DNA of 64,000 nucleotides from Clostridium sp. E02 (GTDB lineage Bacteria > Bacillota > Clostridia > Lachnospirales > Lachnospiraceae). The position numbers and the translations under genes were made by a program. The notes under the pieces are model-generated. The model made no database searches. It was given only the letters and a program-made list of their open reading frames with translations, and was not told where the DNA came from. The stretch lies in assembly GCF_003833015.1 (NCBI RefSeq), contig NZ_RJLQ01000004.1, positions 141,108 to 205,107 of the forward strand, read 5' to 3'. This document shows positions 34,912-43,916 of the stretch, in pieces (the first letter of the stretch is position 1; the number at the start of each line of letters is the position of its first letter).

Positions 34912-35307
34912 CTAGTGGGTTTTGGCGTATTCGCCTATTTTTTTGTCCATGTTTGAAATATGCTTTGTCAGCCATTCCAGTACCATCTGATTCGCGTTTA
35001 AAATCACCAGTAAATTCCCGCCGGAAGTACTGTAATCGTTACGAAGTTTGGTTAATTGAGATATGAATGCGGTATGTGCTTTTCTCTGTTCTTCAAAAGC
35101 TGGGTAGTGGATGCTTTGCATATATTTTTCTTCATCTGCAAAATGCTTTTTAGTGTAATCATCCAAAAAATTAAGAAGCTCTCCTACATATTCCTTTGCT
35201 TGATTGTTTTTACCTGCTTCAAAAAGAGCTTCGGCTTTTTGAAACCACATCTTGTGTTGATCGTCAATCATTGTAATTCCCACGGATAAATTGGGTGTCC
35301 ACGGCAT
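34912..35307 (-). CDS. bacteriohemerythrin
   Basis: 131 residues, a four-helix bundle binding a di-iron site. Ligand motifs are in order: DDQHKMW, HFADEEKYM (H-xxx-E), QRKAH, and WLTKHISNMDKK (H-xxxx-D). The family binds oxygen, used in oxygen sensing or protection of anaerobes, or stores iron. The start at 35307 follows AGGAGGAATCATT; the frame runs on upstream to 35424 with a hydrophobic segment but no ribosome site. The promoter at 35345-35373 lies directly upstream and would be inside the longer form, which supports the short one. Confidence 0.93.
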   Translation of the reverse strand: MPWTPNLSVGITMIDDQHKMWFQKAEALFEAGKNNQAKEYVGELLNFLDDYTKKHFADEEKYMQSIHYPAFEEQRKAHTAFISQLTKLRNDYSTSGGNLLVILNANQMVLEWLTKHISNMDKKIGEYAKTH

Positions 35308-35344
35308 AATGATTCCTCCTATTGGTACGAATTTTGATATACTT

Positions 35345-35373
35345 ATTATATAACAAATAGATAGAAAAATCAA
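35345..35373 (-). promoter_or_regulatory. hemerythrin promoter
   Basis: On the minus strand TTGATT (plus 35368-35373), 17 bases, TATAAT (35345-35350), 38 bases before the start codon. Confidence 0.75.
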
Positions 35374-35404
35374 ACAAAACAGGAGATTCTTGTATAGAGT
35401 TAAA

Positions 35405-35433
35405 TTGACGTTCTTCTTTCCCAATGTTATAAT
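35405..35433 (+). promoter_or_regulatory. promoter of the rluF-ligA-metA operon
   Basis: TTGACG (35405-35410), 17 bases, TATAAT (35428-35433). The start codon of rluF is 33 bases downstream. It is back to back with the hemerythrin promoter. Confidence 0.85.
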
Positions 35434-35465
35434 TTTTATCTAGTAAAGAATAAGGGAGAAAATGT

Positions 35466-36263
35466 ATGGATGCAAATGGAGTCCGTTTGAATAAATATTT
35501 AAGTGAAGCAGGAGTTTGTTCCCGTCGAGAGGCAGATCGACTTGTCGAAACGGGGAAAGTAAAAGTGAATGGACAACCTGCAGTACCTGGACAAAAGATA
35601 TTACCAGGTCAATCCGTTGCCGTAAAGGGAAAGACCGTTGCTGTAACTGGGAAAAAGAAAGACCATAAGGCAGAACCTGTCCTTTTGGCAGTCCATAAGC
35701 CCCGTGGGATCGTTTGTACCGCGTCGGATAAGGACAGGGCACCGAATATCGTAGATATGGTTCATTACCCGGTAAGGATCTATCCGGTCGGCCGGTTGGA
35801 CAAGGAGTCAGAGGGACTGATCCTTATGACCAATCAAGGGGACCTGGTGAATAAACTGATGCGCAGCAGCAATGCCCATGAAAAGGAATATCTGGTGAAA
35901 GTAAATCGTCCTGTTACCGATGATTTCATCAGAAAGATGAGAAAGGGGGTATTATTGCCTGAATTAGACGTTACTACGAAACCTTGCTTTGCAGCAAAAA
36001 CTGGAGAGAAGGCATTTCGGATCGTTTTAACTCAGGGATTAAACCGCCAGATCCGTCGAATGTGTACCCAGTTGGGATTTGAAGTACGCATGTTAAAGCG
36101 AATGCGTATCATGAACGTTGAACTTGGGGATTTAAAGTCAGGAACATTCCGAGAATTATCAAAGAAAGAATACCATCAGATGAAAGAAGCCATAAAAGAA
36201 TCAAGCAGCCGATCTTATATGGAACAAAAAAAGGAGAAATCGGATGGACGGAAATTTAAGTAG
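35466..36263 (+). CDS. rluF: RsuA/RluB-family pseudouridine synthase, RluF-like
   Basis: 265 residues. An N-terminal S4 domain (RLNKYLSEAGVCSRREADRL, residues 7-26) binds RNA; the catalytic domain has the Asp in YPVGRLDKESEGL and the LTQGLNRQIRRMC block. RluF modifies 23S rRNA U2604 in E. coli; the LNRQIRRMCTQLG wording is closer to RluF than to RsuA or RluB, but target assignment is inferred. The C-terminus is basic. It overlaps ligA by 20 bases and shares its transcript. Confidence 0.87.
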   Translation: MDANGVRLNKYLSEAGVCSRREADRLVETGKVKVNGQPAVPGQKILPGQSVAVKGKTVAVTGKKKDHKAEPVLLAVHKPRGIVCTASDKDRAPNIVDMVHYPVRIYPVGRLDKESEGLILMTNQGDLVNKLMRSSNAHEKEYLVKVNRPVTDDFIRKMRKGVLLPELDVTTKPCFAAKTGEKAFRIVLTQGLNRQIRRMCTQLGFEVRMLKRMRIMNVELGDLKSGTFRELSKKEYHQMKEAIKESSSRSYMEQKKEKSDGRKFK

Positions 36264-38202
36264 AATGAAGGAATTAATTGCGATACTAAATCAAGCCGGA
36301 AAAGCATATTATCAGGAAAACCGGGAGATTATGAGCAATTATGAATACGATAAATTATACGATGAATTAAGTGCTCTGGAAGAAGAGACAAAAACGGTAC
36401 TTTCCATAAGTCCCACACAGCAAGTAGGTTACCAAGTTCTTGGGGAACTACCAAAAGAAGCCCATGAAAGTCCAATGCTTTCACTTGACAAGACAAAGAG
36501 TGCGGAGGAGCTTGCGCAATGGTTGGGAAAGAATAGGGGGGTCCTTTCCTGGAAATTGGACGGATTGACCGTGGTTCTTACTTATCGAGATGGGACCTTA
36601 ATGAAAGCAGTTACTCGTGGGAGTGGTGAGATCGGAGAGGTAATTACAAACAACGCCAGAGTCTTTTCCAATGTTCCCCTTACAATTCCTTTTCGGGGAG
36701 AGCTGATCTTAAGAGGGGAAGCTATCATTAAATATTCTGACTTTCGTTTGATTAATCAGCAGATCGAAGATGTGGATGCCAAGTATAAAAACCCTAGGAA
36801 TCTTTGTAGTGGTTCGGTGCGGCAGTTAAACAACCAGATCACAGCCAGCCGGAACGTGAATTTTGAGGCATTTTCACTGGTGTCAGCAGCAGGGGTGGAT
36901 TTTCAAAATTCCAGAATCAGGCAGTTTGAATGGTTAAAAAAACAGGGATTTGATGTGGTAGAATATAAAGAAGTCACCAAAGAGACGTTACCAGAGGCAG
37001 TAGAAGGGTTCGCAGCCTCTATATCGGATCAAGATATTCCCTCGGATGGTCTGGTTTTGATGTTCGATGATATTGCTTATGGGGAATCTTTGGGACGAAC
37101 CGCCAAATTTCCACGGAATGCCATAGCCTATAAGTGGGCGGATGAGATTCGGGAAACAACTTTGACTGAAATAAAATGGAGTCCTTCCAGAACTGGGCTT
37201 ATCAATCCTGTGGCGATGTTTGAACCAGTAGAACTAGAGGGAACGACAGTTAGCCGGGCGAGTGTTCACAATCTAAGTATTATGGAGGCTCTGGAGCTTG
37301 GAGAAGGGGATTTGATTACAGTCTATAAGGCAAATATGATAATTCCTCAGATCGCAGACAATCTAACGCGAACCGGGACTATAAAAATTCCTGGCAATTG
37401 TCCCGTTTGTGATGGGAAAACAGAAATCCGGAGAATGAATGATGTAAAAAGTTTGTATTGCACCAATCTGGATTGTCAGGCAAAACAAGTGAAAAGTTTT
37501 GCTCATTTTGTCAGCCGGGATGCGTTAAATATAGATGGGTTATCGGAAGCAACTTTGGAAAAATTTATTTTAGGCGGTTTAATTCGGGAATTAGCGGATA
37601 TTTTTCATTTGGCTGACCATGAAGAAACGATTACTCAGATGGAGGGATTTGGAAAAAAATCCTATGATAATCTGATTCAAGCGGTGAAAACGGCATCCCA
37701 TACATCCCTTCCCAGACTGATCTATGGTCTGGGAATTGCCGGGATTGGATTGGCAAATGCAAAGATGCTATGCCGGGAATTTCAGTATGATTTTGAGAAA
37801 CTGCGCCATGCAGAGGAAGAGGAACTCATTGCTGTTTCTGGCATTGGGAAGGTGCTTGCAGAAGCGTGGATTTCGTATTTTCAAGAAGACAAAAACAATC
37901 AGATGGTTGACCGCGTGAGGAAGGAAATTACCATAGAGCGGGAGACAAAGAATGAGGAAACGAAGAAACTGAATGGTATGACATTTGTGATCACCGGATC
38001 GGTTACTCACTATGAAAACCGGAAGGCATTGCAGGAAGTGATTGAAACAAACGGCGGAAAAGCGGTGGGTTCGGTTACTTCGAAAACAACTTATTTAATC
38101 AACAATGACACCACGTCCAATTCGTCGAAGAATAAGAAGGCAAAGGAACTTGGGGTACCTATTATTTCGGAGGACGATTTTATTCAAATACTGGAGGAGT
38201 AG
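36244..38202 (+). CDS. ligA: NAD-dependent DNA ligase LigA
   Basis: 652 residues, near the normal 660-670. Domain order: Ia NMN-binding region (AYYQENREIMSNYEYDKLYD), adenylation domain with the nucleotidyl Lys104 in SWKLDGLT, OB fold, a four-Cys zinc finger (CPVCDG ... LYCTNLDCQAK), helix-hairpin-helix repeats (about 450-570) and a C-terminal BRCT domain (GMTFVITGSVTHYENRKALQ). It seals nicks using NAD+. The ATG lies within the end of rluF; metA follows after 3 bases. No key residue appears lost. Confidence 0.96.
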   Translation: MDGNLSRMKELIAILNQAGKAYYQENREIMSNYEYDKLYDELSALEEETKTVLSISPTQQVGYQVLGELPKEAHESPMLSLDKTKSAEELAQWLGKNRGVLSWKLDGLTVVLTYRDGTLMKAVTRGSGEIGEVITNNARVFSNVPLTIPFRGELILRGEAIIKYSDFRLINQQIEDVDAKYKNPRNLCSGSVRQLNNQITASRNVNFEAFSLVSAAGVDFQNSRIRQFEWLKKQGFDVVEYKEVTKETLPEAVEGFAASISDQDIPSDGLVLMFDDIAYGESLGRTAKFPRNAIAYKWADEIRETTLTEIKWSPSRTGLINPVAMFEPVELEGTTVSRASVHNLSIMEALELGEGDLITVYKANMIIPQIADNLTRTGTIKIPGNCPVCDGKTEIRRMNDVKSLYCTNLDCQAKQVKSFAHFVSRDALNIDGLSEATLEKFILGGLIRELADIFHLADHEETITQMEGFGKKSYDNLIQAVKTASHTSLPRLIYGLGIAGIGLANAKMLCREFQYDFEKLRHAEEEELIAVSGIGKVLAEAWISYFQEDKNNQMVDRVRKEITIERETKNEETKKLNGMTFVITGSVTHYENRKALQEVIETNGGKAVGSVTSKTTYLINNDTTSNSSKNKKAKELGVPIISEDDFIQILEE

Positions 38203-38205
38203 ATT

Positions 38206-39111
38206 ATGCCGATTAAAGTACAAAAGGATTTACCTGCAAAGATTATACTGGAAAAAGAGAATATCTTTACCATGGATGAGGACCGGGCGTTAAAACAGGA
38301 TATTCGTCCTCTGGAAATTCTTATTTTAAATCTAATGCCTATAAAAGAGGATACGGAAACACAGCTTTTACGTGCGCTTTCGAATACTCCTTTGCAGGTG
38401 GACTGCAGCTTTTTGATGTTGGAGAGTCATACATCAAAGAATACATCTGCCAGCCATTTAAACAAATTCTATGTGTATTTTGATGAGGTAAAAGAAAAGA
38501 AATACGATGGCATGATTATTACGGGTGCTCCGATTGAGAATCTGGAGTTTGAGGAGGTCAATTACTGGCCTGAACTGAAGAAGATCATGGAATGGAGCAA
38601 AACATATGTAACCAGCACGTTTCACATCTGTTGGGGAGCACAGGCAGGACTTTTCTATCACTATGGGGTCCCAAAGTATAAGATCGATAAAAAGTTGTCT
38701 GGAATCTACCGCCATAAGTTATTGGACCGGAAGGTGCCGTTAGTAAGAAGTCTGGATGATTATGTGATGGCTCCTCATTCCCGTTTTACTGAGATTCGGA
38801 GATCGGATATCGAAACGCATCCCGAGCTTAAGATTCTGGCAGAGTCGGAGGAGGCAGGGCTTTTACTGGTGATGAGCAGGGACGGAAAGCAGATTTTCGT
38901 TCAGGGCCATCCGGAGTATGACCGCATGACGTTACATGGGGAATATCATAGGGATTTAGAGAGCGGACTAAACCCGGAGATCCCGTGTAATTATTATGAA
39001 AATAATGACCCTGATACGGTTCCGGTATTAAACTGGAGAAATGCGGCGAATACGATCTATGGGAATTGGTTGAATTATTATGTATATCAAGTAACGCCTT
39101 ATGAGTTGTAA
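38206..39111 (+). CDS. metA: homoserine O-acetyltransferase, MetA family
   Basis: 301 residues. It activates homoserine for methionine synthesis. The catalytic Cys is Cys142 in [10 protein letters not shown]; the His/Glu pair is in FVQGHPEYD and the C-terminal part of the triad region. Position 111 is Glu ([15 protein letters not shown]). In this family Glu111, as in Bacillus cereus MetA, gives acetyl-CoA use, while Gly111, as in E. coli, gives succinyl-CoA; so acetyl-CoA is predicted despite the common succinyltransferase name. GGAGTAG precedes the ATG by 5 bases. It closes the rluF-ligA unit. The accessory region begins right after its stop. Confidence 0.94.
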   Translation: MPIKVQKDLPAKIILEKENIFTMDEDRALKQDIRPLEILILNLMPIKEDTETQLLRALSNTPLQVDCSFLMLESHTSKNTSASHLNKFYVYFDEVKEKKYDGMIITGAPIENLEFEEVNYWPELKKIMEWSKTYVTSTFHICWGAQAGLFYHYGVPKYKIDKKLSGIYRHKLLDRKVPLVRSLDDYVMAPHSRFTEIRRSDIETHPELKILAESEEAGLLLVMSRDGKQIFVQGHPEYDRMTLHGEYHRDLESGLNPEIPCNYYENNDPDTVPVLNWRNAANTIYGNWLNYYVYQVTPYEL

Positions 39112-39549
39112 GAAGTGGCGTAAAACAGGGTATTTACAGCATTTTGAAGGGTTATGTGCAATACCAAAAGTATCGTAAAGTATCGCGGAATAACGGCTTT
39201 TATCGAGAAATTGGGGTACGATTGGGGTACGACATAGTGCATTTTGGGGTACGGTCACTGTTGATTAAAAGACCTATATAATATATAAATTAGACATCTG
39301 AATAAGTCTATAATCCTTTTGCTTCCAGAGGGATTGTAGGCTTATTTTAGTGCCTTAATGTTCACAGGTGATTATTTCATCAAGCGTAGCATTCAACCTC
39401 GCCACAGGGCAAATATGACGCTTACAGAGGGTACAAATAGAATACCGATTTGATGTACATATCTAAGGAAATGGAACAAGGTTTCCTCGACAACATGGAG
39501 AACAGAAAACTAGCAACTATAAAATGAATTGAATGGAGGGCAATTATTT
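39112..39549. other. non-coding junction after metA with short repeats
   Basis: No convincing gene. Tandem AAAGTATCG copies (39167-39175, 39177-39185) are followed by three TTGGGGTACG copies (39211-39220, 39223-39232, 39244-39253). A TCTATAATCC...GGATTGTAGGC imperfect hairpin lies near 39309-39340. Similar arrays occur next to integrases as arm-type binding sites in many integrative elements, so this may be one edge of the accessory segment; that is inference. Confidence 0.5.
39211..39253 (+). repeat. three direct repeats TTGGGGTACG
   Basis: Copies start at 39211, 39223 and 39244, so spacings are 12 and 21 bases. The related array at 52413-52448 (GTGTA cores) has spacings of 11 and 20 and overlaps the end of an integrase remnant. 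Confidence 0.7.
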
Positions 39550-39720
39550 ATGGAACTAAAGGACAGGGTAACAATTATCAACAAAAGAAATATGAATGGA
39601 CTTTCCCAACTTTATGGTAAAATTTCCACAGATGAATTAGAACTTATTGTGAATAGATATTTAGCCATTGCGATTGATGAAATTATGGAAGATGAAAATT
39701 TCACGCCCGCTGCAATGTAA
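39550..39720 (+). CDS. small protein of unknown function (mobile-element type)
   Basis: 56 residues starting MELKDRVTIINKRNMNGLSQ and ending ENFTPAAM. The start at 39550 has GGAGGG 9 bases upstream; an in-frame ATG at 39529 lies before that ribosome site. The protein is acidic in its second half and predicted helical (ELELIVNRYLAIAIDEIMED). I do not recognise a family. Its position beside a recombinase remnant suggests an element-borne accessory protein. Confidence 0.5.
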   Translation: MELKDRVTIINKRNMNGLSQLYGKISTDELELIVNRYLAIAIDEIMEDENFTPAAM

Positions 39721-40115
39721 ACCAATTATAAGACTGTTATATTTCCTAATCATCAGGAAGTAAAAGAAAGATGATACTAGGATTCAAGAGTATTTCTGAT
39801 TTATTTCTATGTGCAATAGGTACGTAACAATCTGTTACCTACCACATATCAGCACAACTAATCCATGTGATAAAGACATGAAAAGTAAATATAGGATAAA
39901 TGGATTTATAAAGTTTCAGAATCGTGTATTCTGGAGCTTATTTGCTATGGACTAAATTAACGAAAAATGGCGGTTTTAAGCATATGTGTTTAAGCAAGAA
40001 TGGCTTAAAATAAGGGTTTCTTTAATGGGACCGTAAAACGCTATTTGGAAATAATTTTCCCATTTGGGAAGCATAGTGATTTTCTTGAATCTCTGGGTAA
40101 TAAAAAGGAGGTTCA
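39721..40115. other. intergenic, no gene seen
   Basis: AT-rich DNA without an open frame of note. An imperfect palindrome around 39817-39841 (TAGGTACGTAAC, 5 bases, GTTACCTA) could be a protein site. A strong AAAGGAGG precedes the next gene at 40116. Confidence 0.4.
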
Positions 40116-41372
40116 ATGAATGACAATAAGATTAACAATAGTGAAAATAATGGGGTATCTTACAACGTAAATACTAAGGTATGTAATAAATGCAACAGAG
40201 AACTACCAATAGATAAATTTAGATACATACATAGTAAGAAATGGTCATCATATTATTTAGGTCAGTGTAAAGAATGTGAATATAAATACCGGAGAAATTA
40301 TCTTGAAAATGAGCGCAGAATTAAATTCTCTGATTCTTTAGAAATTTTGGTACAGAGGCAATATAAGGAAATTAAATCAGAGAGAATTCTTGATTTGTCA
40401 TTGATGAAAATTATTGCTATAGGCACAGATGAAATATTTGCGAAGTTGATGGATTATAAAGATTACTGGATATCAAACTATGGGCGAATGATTCATTGTG
40501 TCAATGGTGAATATTCCTTGCTTACTGGTAGACACGATAATTACGGTATATTAAGTTATACAGTATCTAAGGATGTTCTAATTGATGGTAAATGGACTTT
40601 TAAAAGAAAAACTATATATGCCCCCAGTGCAGTTGTAAATGAATTTATTGTGAATCCAGATGTCAAAAATAATACATATGTCTGGCACAGCGGTTTCAAT
40701 AAGGAAGATAGTTATTATAGAAATCTATATCCACTAAATAAAGAGCAGTATAAAATTGTAAAGCGGAATTTCACACAGAACGGTGACGATTCAGAGGAGT
40801 TTATACTGAATGTAATGAATGACATCAAGTATAAACCGGATAACTGGAGCAAACAATCATTGAAACCTAGAATGTGTGGTGTGGGATACTGGGGAAGTGA
40901 TGATGTTAATTGTACTGTGGAATCTTATTTAAGATGGCATGATATGATTCACCGCTGTTATAATGATAAGTTCCATTCACGGCAAGAACAATATTCCAAT
41001 TGTGAAGTCTGTGAGGAATGGAAAAATTATAGTAACATTTCTAAGGATTCTTTAGACAATAGATTTATCGCAGACCTTACGCTTCAGATATTAGCCTATG
41101 TGGCAGAGAAAGAAAGGCAGAACACAAATACCAGGCAGAGGGAAGGAATAGCTGCTATGCCAGTGGTAAACGGGAAACGGGTGTCCTCTAAGACTGGCAA
41201 CGCAACCGGAAGACCTGCTGCCGAGTTTCCGGAAGAATGGGAAAAGTATTATTTGGAATGGAAAGCTGGAAATTTGACTGCTAAAATGTGTATGGACGTT
41301 ATGAAATTAAAGAGAACCACTTTTTATAAGTTGGTAAAGCTGTGGAAGAAAGACGGTAAGCCACATATTTAG
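40116..41372 (+). CDS. chimera: NUMOD4/HNH-like homing-endonuclease N-part joined to serine-recombinase C-part
   Basis: 418 residues from two unlike families. Residues about 20-70 form a four-Cys zinc motif (CNKCNRELP ... CKECEYKYRR); 105-180 resemble NUMOD4 (YKDYWISNYGRMIH, YAPSAVVNEFIVNPD); 270-310 carry the SYLRWHDMIHRCYNDKFHSR ... CEVCEEWKNYSN block of phage-type HNH/homing proteins. From about residue 320 the text becomes the C-terminus of a small serine recombinase (FIADLTLQILAYVAEKERQN, REGIAAM, TGRPAAEFPEEWEKYY, RTTFYKLVKLWKKDG), without its catalytic Ser domain. The join near base 41070 probably arose by deletion. AAAAAGGAGG precedes the ATG. Function of the fusion is doubtful. Confidence 0.75.
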   Translation: MNDNKINNSENNGVSYNVNTKVCNKCNRELPIDKFRYIHSKKWSSYYLGQCKECEYKYRRNYLENERRIKFSDSLEILVQRQYKEIKSERILDLSLMKIIAIGTDEIFAKLMDYKDYWISNYGRMIHCVNGEYSLLTGRHDNYGILSYTVSKDVLIDGKWTFKRKTIYAPSAVVNEFIVNPDVKNNTYVWHSGFNKEDSYYRNLYPLNKEQYKIVKRNFTQNGDDSEEFILNVMNDIKYKPDNWSKQSLKPRMCGVGYWGSDDVNCTVESYLRWHDMIHRCYNDKFHSRQEQYSNCEVCEEWKNYSNISKDSLDNRFIADLTLQILAYVAEKERQNTNTRQREGIAAMPVVNGKRVSSKTGNATGRPAAEFPEEWEKYYLEWKAGNLTAKMCMDVMKLKRTTFYKLVKLWKKDGKPHI

Positions 41373-42014
41373 AAAGAGGAATTAGATAAGTTAAGGAAGA
41401 ACGAGAATGATTATAATGCTCAAAGAGAAAGCATAGATTGTAAGCAATTAAATTAGTATTTAGTAGATATTTAGTAGATTGATAGCTAGCGTAAAGTTTT
41501 ATTCGGATAATGGAAAATAAATAAAAAAAGAACACCACTTTGTGATAAAGTATTCAGCGACGAACTAATACAAAACAAAGGATTGGTGTTCTCTATGATT
41601 AATAGTATACGATGTTCTGAGTGGAGAAGTGATCCAAAGGTCAGAGCGAAACCGGCATGGAGAATTGGGAAAATATCCCGACCAAATATCCCATAGTATC
41701 TCGCTGCAGAATAAGAAAATCGTATACTTTAATTCTCATATTTGGGGATTATGATACAAAACCAAAAAAATATCAGGAAGTCACTTGCTTATCATCATTG
41801 CTCTGCTAGTACGCTTAGGGCTTGTTTCGAATGTAAAAATAATGTATATTAAAGTCGCAAGTCATTGCCTGATACATTATCAGAGCATCTCGGATAAACT
41901 CTACACCATTAAATCCAAAGATAAATTTACGCAGTCAGATTGATAACTAAACATTGATAGTTGGAATTATATGGGATATAATTATAATAGGATTAAAACT
42001 AGTGGGGGGTGATA
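41373..42014. other. intergenic with a long-loop inverted repeat and decayed DNA
   Basis: No intact gene. AGAACACCA (41529-41537) and TGGTGTTCT (41584-41592) are perfect complements 46 bases apart, and flanking CTTTG/CAAAG extends them imperfectly; this could be an insertion-sequence end or an attenuator. Short open stretches before and after look like fragments of transposon genes but match nothing I can name. A GGGGGGTGA ribosome site leads into the HNH gene. Confidence 0.4.
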
Positions 42015-42659
42015 ATGATGATAAGCAAGAATCTAAAAGATTTTATTAATATTTCGGAAGATGATGTCGCGAAAAAATGGTGTGATGAAAAACTCAGAAA
42101 TATATGTAAACCTTGTTGGGAATTAAAGTATTGTCCGTATGGCCCATTAGTAGAGGATTTTCCTGGCCCTCCTATTGATAGAAAAAGCTATATTGAACAC
42201 CTAGAATATTTAAAAAACTGTTTATCAACTGGTTTTTATGGCGAAGGTGAATTAAAAAGACCATTAGATGATTTTAGGCGTGAGTTATTTGAGATAGAAA
42301 TAAAGGAAGATAGCTCGGAATATATAGTTGATGAAATTTCTGAGTTTGAACAAAGAGCAAACTGCACAGAATTTGGACATTTTTGTCCGGCATATTTTGT
42401 TAGTGAATCTGACACTGAAACAAAAGAACAAAGAAAGCTTTCAAGAAATATTTCAAATGCGACTTTAATCAGAGTGGTTCGAAGGGACAATAATACATGT
42501 CAAATTTGTAAAAAGATATTAATTGATCGAGAGATTGAGATTGATCATATTATACCATTTTCACGTGGTGGTGTATCAGAAGAACATAATCTAAGAGTTA
42601 CTTGTTTGGAATGCAATCGCCGTAAAAGTAATAAGTTGGATTTTCTACATGATAAATAA
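42015..42659 (+). CDS. HNH endonuclease with Cys-rich N-terminal motif
   Basis: 214 residues. The C-terminus is a classical HNH: CQICKKILIDREIEIDHI, PFSRGGVSEEHNLRVTC, LECNRRKSNK, with two Cys pairs for zinc and the DH/N/H active-site set. The N-terminal third has an unusual conserved-looking block CKPCWELKYCPYGPLVEDFP (three Cys, residues about 29-48) and later CTEFGHFCPAYF, suggesting a second metal site or target-recognition part. GGGGGG lies 5-8 bases before the ATG. The TIR gene begins 174 bases downstream on the same strand. A DNA-targeting defence or element-maintenance role is inferred. Confidence 0.85.
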   Translation: MMISKNLKDFINISEDDVAKKWCDEKLRNICKPCWELKYCPYGPLVEDFPGPPIDRKSYIEHLEYLKNCLSTGFYGEGELKRPLDDFRRELFEIEIKEDSSEYIVDEISEFEQRANCTEFGHFCPAYFVSESDTETKEQRKLSRNISNATLIRVVRRDNNTCQICKKILIDREIEIDHIIPFSRGGVSEEHNLRVTCLECNRRKSNKLDFLHDK

Positions 42660-42768
42660 ATTTGCCAGCAAAACAACTTTCAATTTGGGAGCTGGTTTTT
42701 TGTTACCATAAATGTAGTTTTTGATTATATATTTAAATAAATCATATAAATAAGGGATTTTTTTTATA

Positions 42769-42797
42769 TTGAAACTTAAGTATAATTGAGATAGAAT
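42769..42797 (+). promoter_or_regulatory. promoter of the TIR gene
   Basis: TTGAAA (42769-42774), 17 bases, TAGAAT (42792-42797), 37 bases ahead of the ATG at 42834. The gene can thus be expressed apart from the HNH gene. Confidence 0.75.
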
Positions 42798-42833
42798 AAT
42801 ATATTATGAGCGAAGGTAAGATGGGGGTTGGTT

Positions 42834-43907
42834 ATGAACAAAAAGGCATACGCAATTGAGCAGTTTATCAAGACTGGGGAAAAACTTAATAAAGAACATT
42901 GGATAAAACATGACGAATTAACAAAAAATAGGATAGCCGATCTATCTGGGGATATGCTTGTTAGTATGCATGAGTGGTTGAGCAGTATAAAGATTTATGC
43001 TAACAAAAATTTAAAAAACAATCCCCTGTACGATGATATAAACACAGCTATATTCCATAACAAAAATAAAATCACCGATTATGATAAAATGATGGGTTAT
43101 TTAAGAGCCATTTTGAATGATATAAATTCGACAGAGGAAGACGAAACAGCTGATAGTCCCAATAAGATGAAAGAATCAGTTATTATGAAAGATAATTTTA
43201 AAAGACTTCCCCTAAATAGTGGAAAGCTTCTGAAAGAAATAGTGGAATCAGAAAATCCAAGTAAAATGCTTGGCGAACGATTTGAAAAATGTGCCTCTTT
43301 AAAAGAAGATAAAGTGCTTCGGAGTTTGCTTCGTGAGTTGATAGATGAAAAATATATAAAAATAAATTGGGCTGATAATATGCCATATTATGTTCAAATC
43401 AATAATTCAGCTAGGACATATGAAGAACAAGAGGAGGAATATGCTTCAATAAGGGAAACAAGTAATGGTAAAAAAATTAAAGAGTACGATGTATTTATAT
43501 CTCATGCGAATAGCGATAAAAATGATTATGTTAATAAGTTGGTTGAAACAATTGATAAGTTGGGAATTAATATCTTTTATGATAAAAATATCTTGTCATG
43601 GGGGGATAATTGGAAAGAGATTATCTTATCGGGTACGGAAAAATCTGAATTTGCAATTATCGTTATATCTGATAGTTTTTTTGATAGAGAATGGACTGAG
43701 ATTGAACTATCGGAATTTTTACAGAGACAAAATAAAATTAAACAGAAGACTGTTCTGCCTTTGTTACATAATATAACATTAGATCAACTTAAAGACAAAT
43801 ATCCTGCACTTCAGTATATTCAAGCATTAAAAAGTAATGAAAACTCTACAGAGCAAATAGCCATCTTGCTTGCTAAAGAACTTATTAAGCGTTATAAAAT
43901 TAATTAA
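42834..43907 (+). CDS. TIR-domain protein with winged-helix-like middle region
   Basis: 357 residues. Residues about 1-100 are helical and unrecognised; 120-190 (RLPLNSGKLLKEIVES ... LRSLLRELIDEKYIKINW ... YYVQI) look like a winged helix; 215-357 are a TIR domain (YDVFISHANSDKNDYVNKLV, NIFYDKNILSWGDNW, FAIIVISDSFFDREW). Glu291 lies four residues after Trp287, the position of the catalytic Glu in NAD-cleaving TIRs. Bacterial TIR proteins usually destroy NAD+ or make cyclic ADP-ribose on phage infection. GGGGG precedes the ATG at 42834; a TTG at 42828 is less likely. It has its own promoter and terminator. Target and trigger are unknown. Confidence 0.88.
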   Translation: MNKKAYAIEQFIKTGEKLNKEHWIKHDELTKNRIADLSGDMLVSMHEWLSSIKIYANKNLKNNPLYDDINTAIFHNKNKITDYDKMMGYLRAILNDINSTEEDETADSPNKMKESVIMKDNFKRLPLNSGKLLKEIVESENPSKMLGERFEKCASLKEDKVLRSLLRELIDEKYIKINWADNMPYYVQINNSARTYEEQEEEYASIRETSNGKKIKEYDVFISHANSDKNDYVNKLVETIDKLGINIFYDKNILSWGDNWKEIILSGTEKSEFAIIVISDSFFDREWTEIELSEFLQRQNKIKQKTVLPLLHNITLDQLKDKYPALQYIQALKSNENSTEQIAILLAKELIKRYKIN

Positions 43908-43916
43908 CATTATTAT

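Noticed and set aside
35308..35424. Longer hemerythrin with a membrane segment
   Set aside because: The promoter and AGGAGG site for the 131-residue form lie inside this stretch.
39211..39253. CRISPR-like array
   Set aside because: Repeats are 10 bases with unequal 12- and 21-base steps, unlike CRISPR; more like integrase arm sites.
41529..41592. Intact insertion sequence bounded by AGAACACCA/TGGTGTTCT
   Set aside because: Only 64 bases apart, with no transposase gene inside; at most one end of an element or an attenuator.
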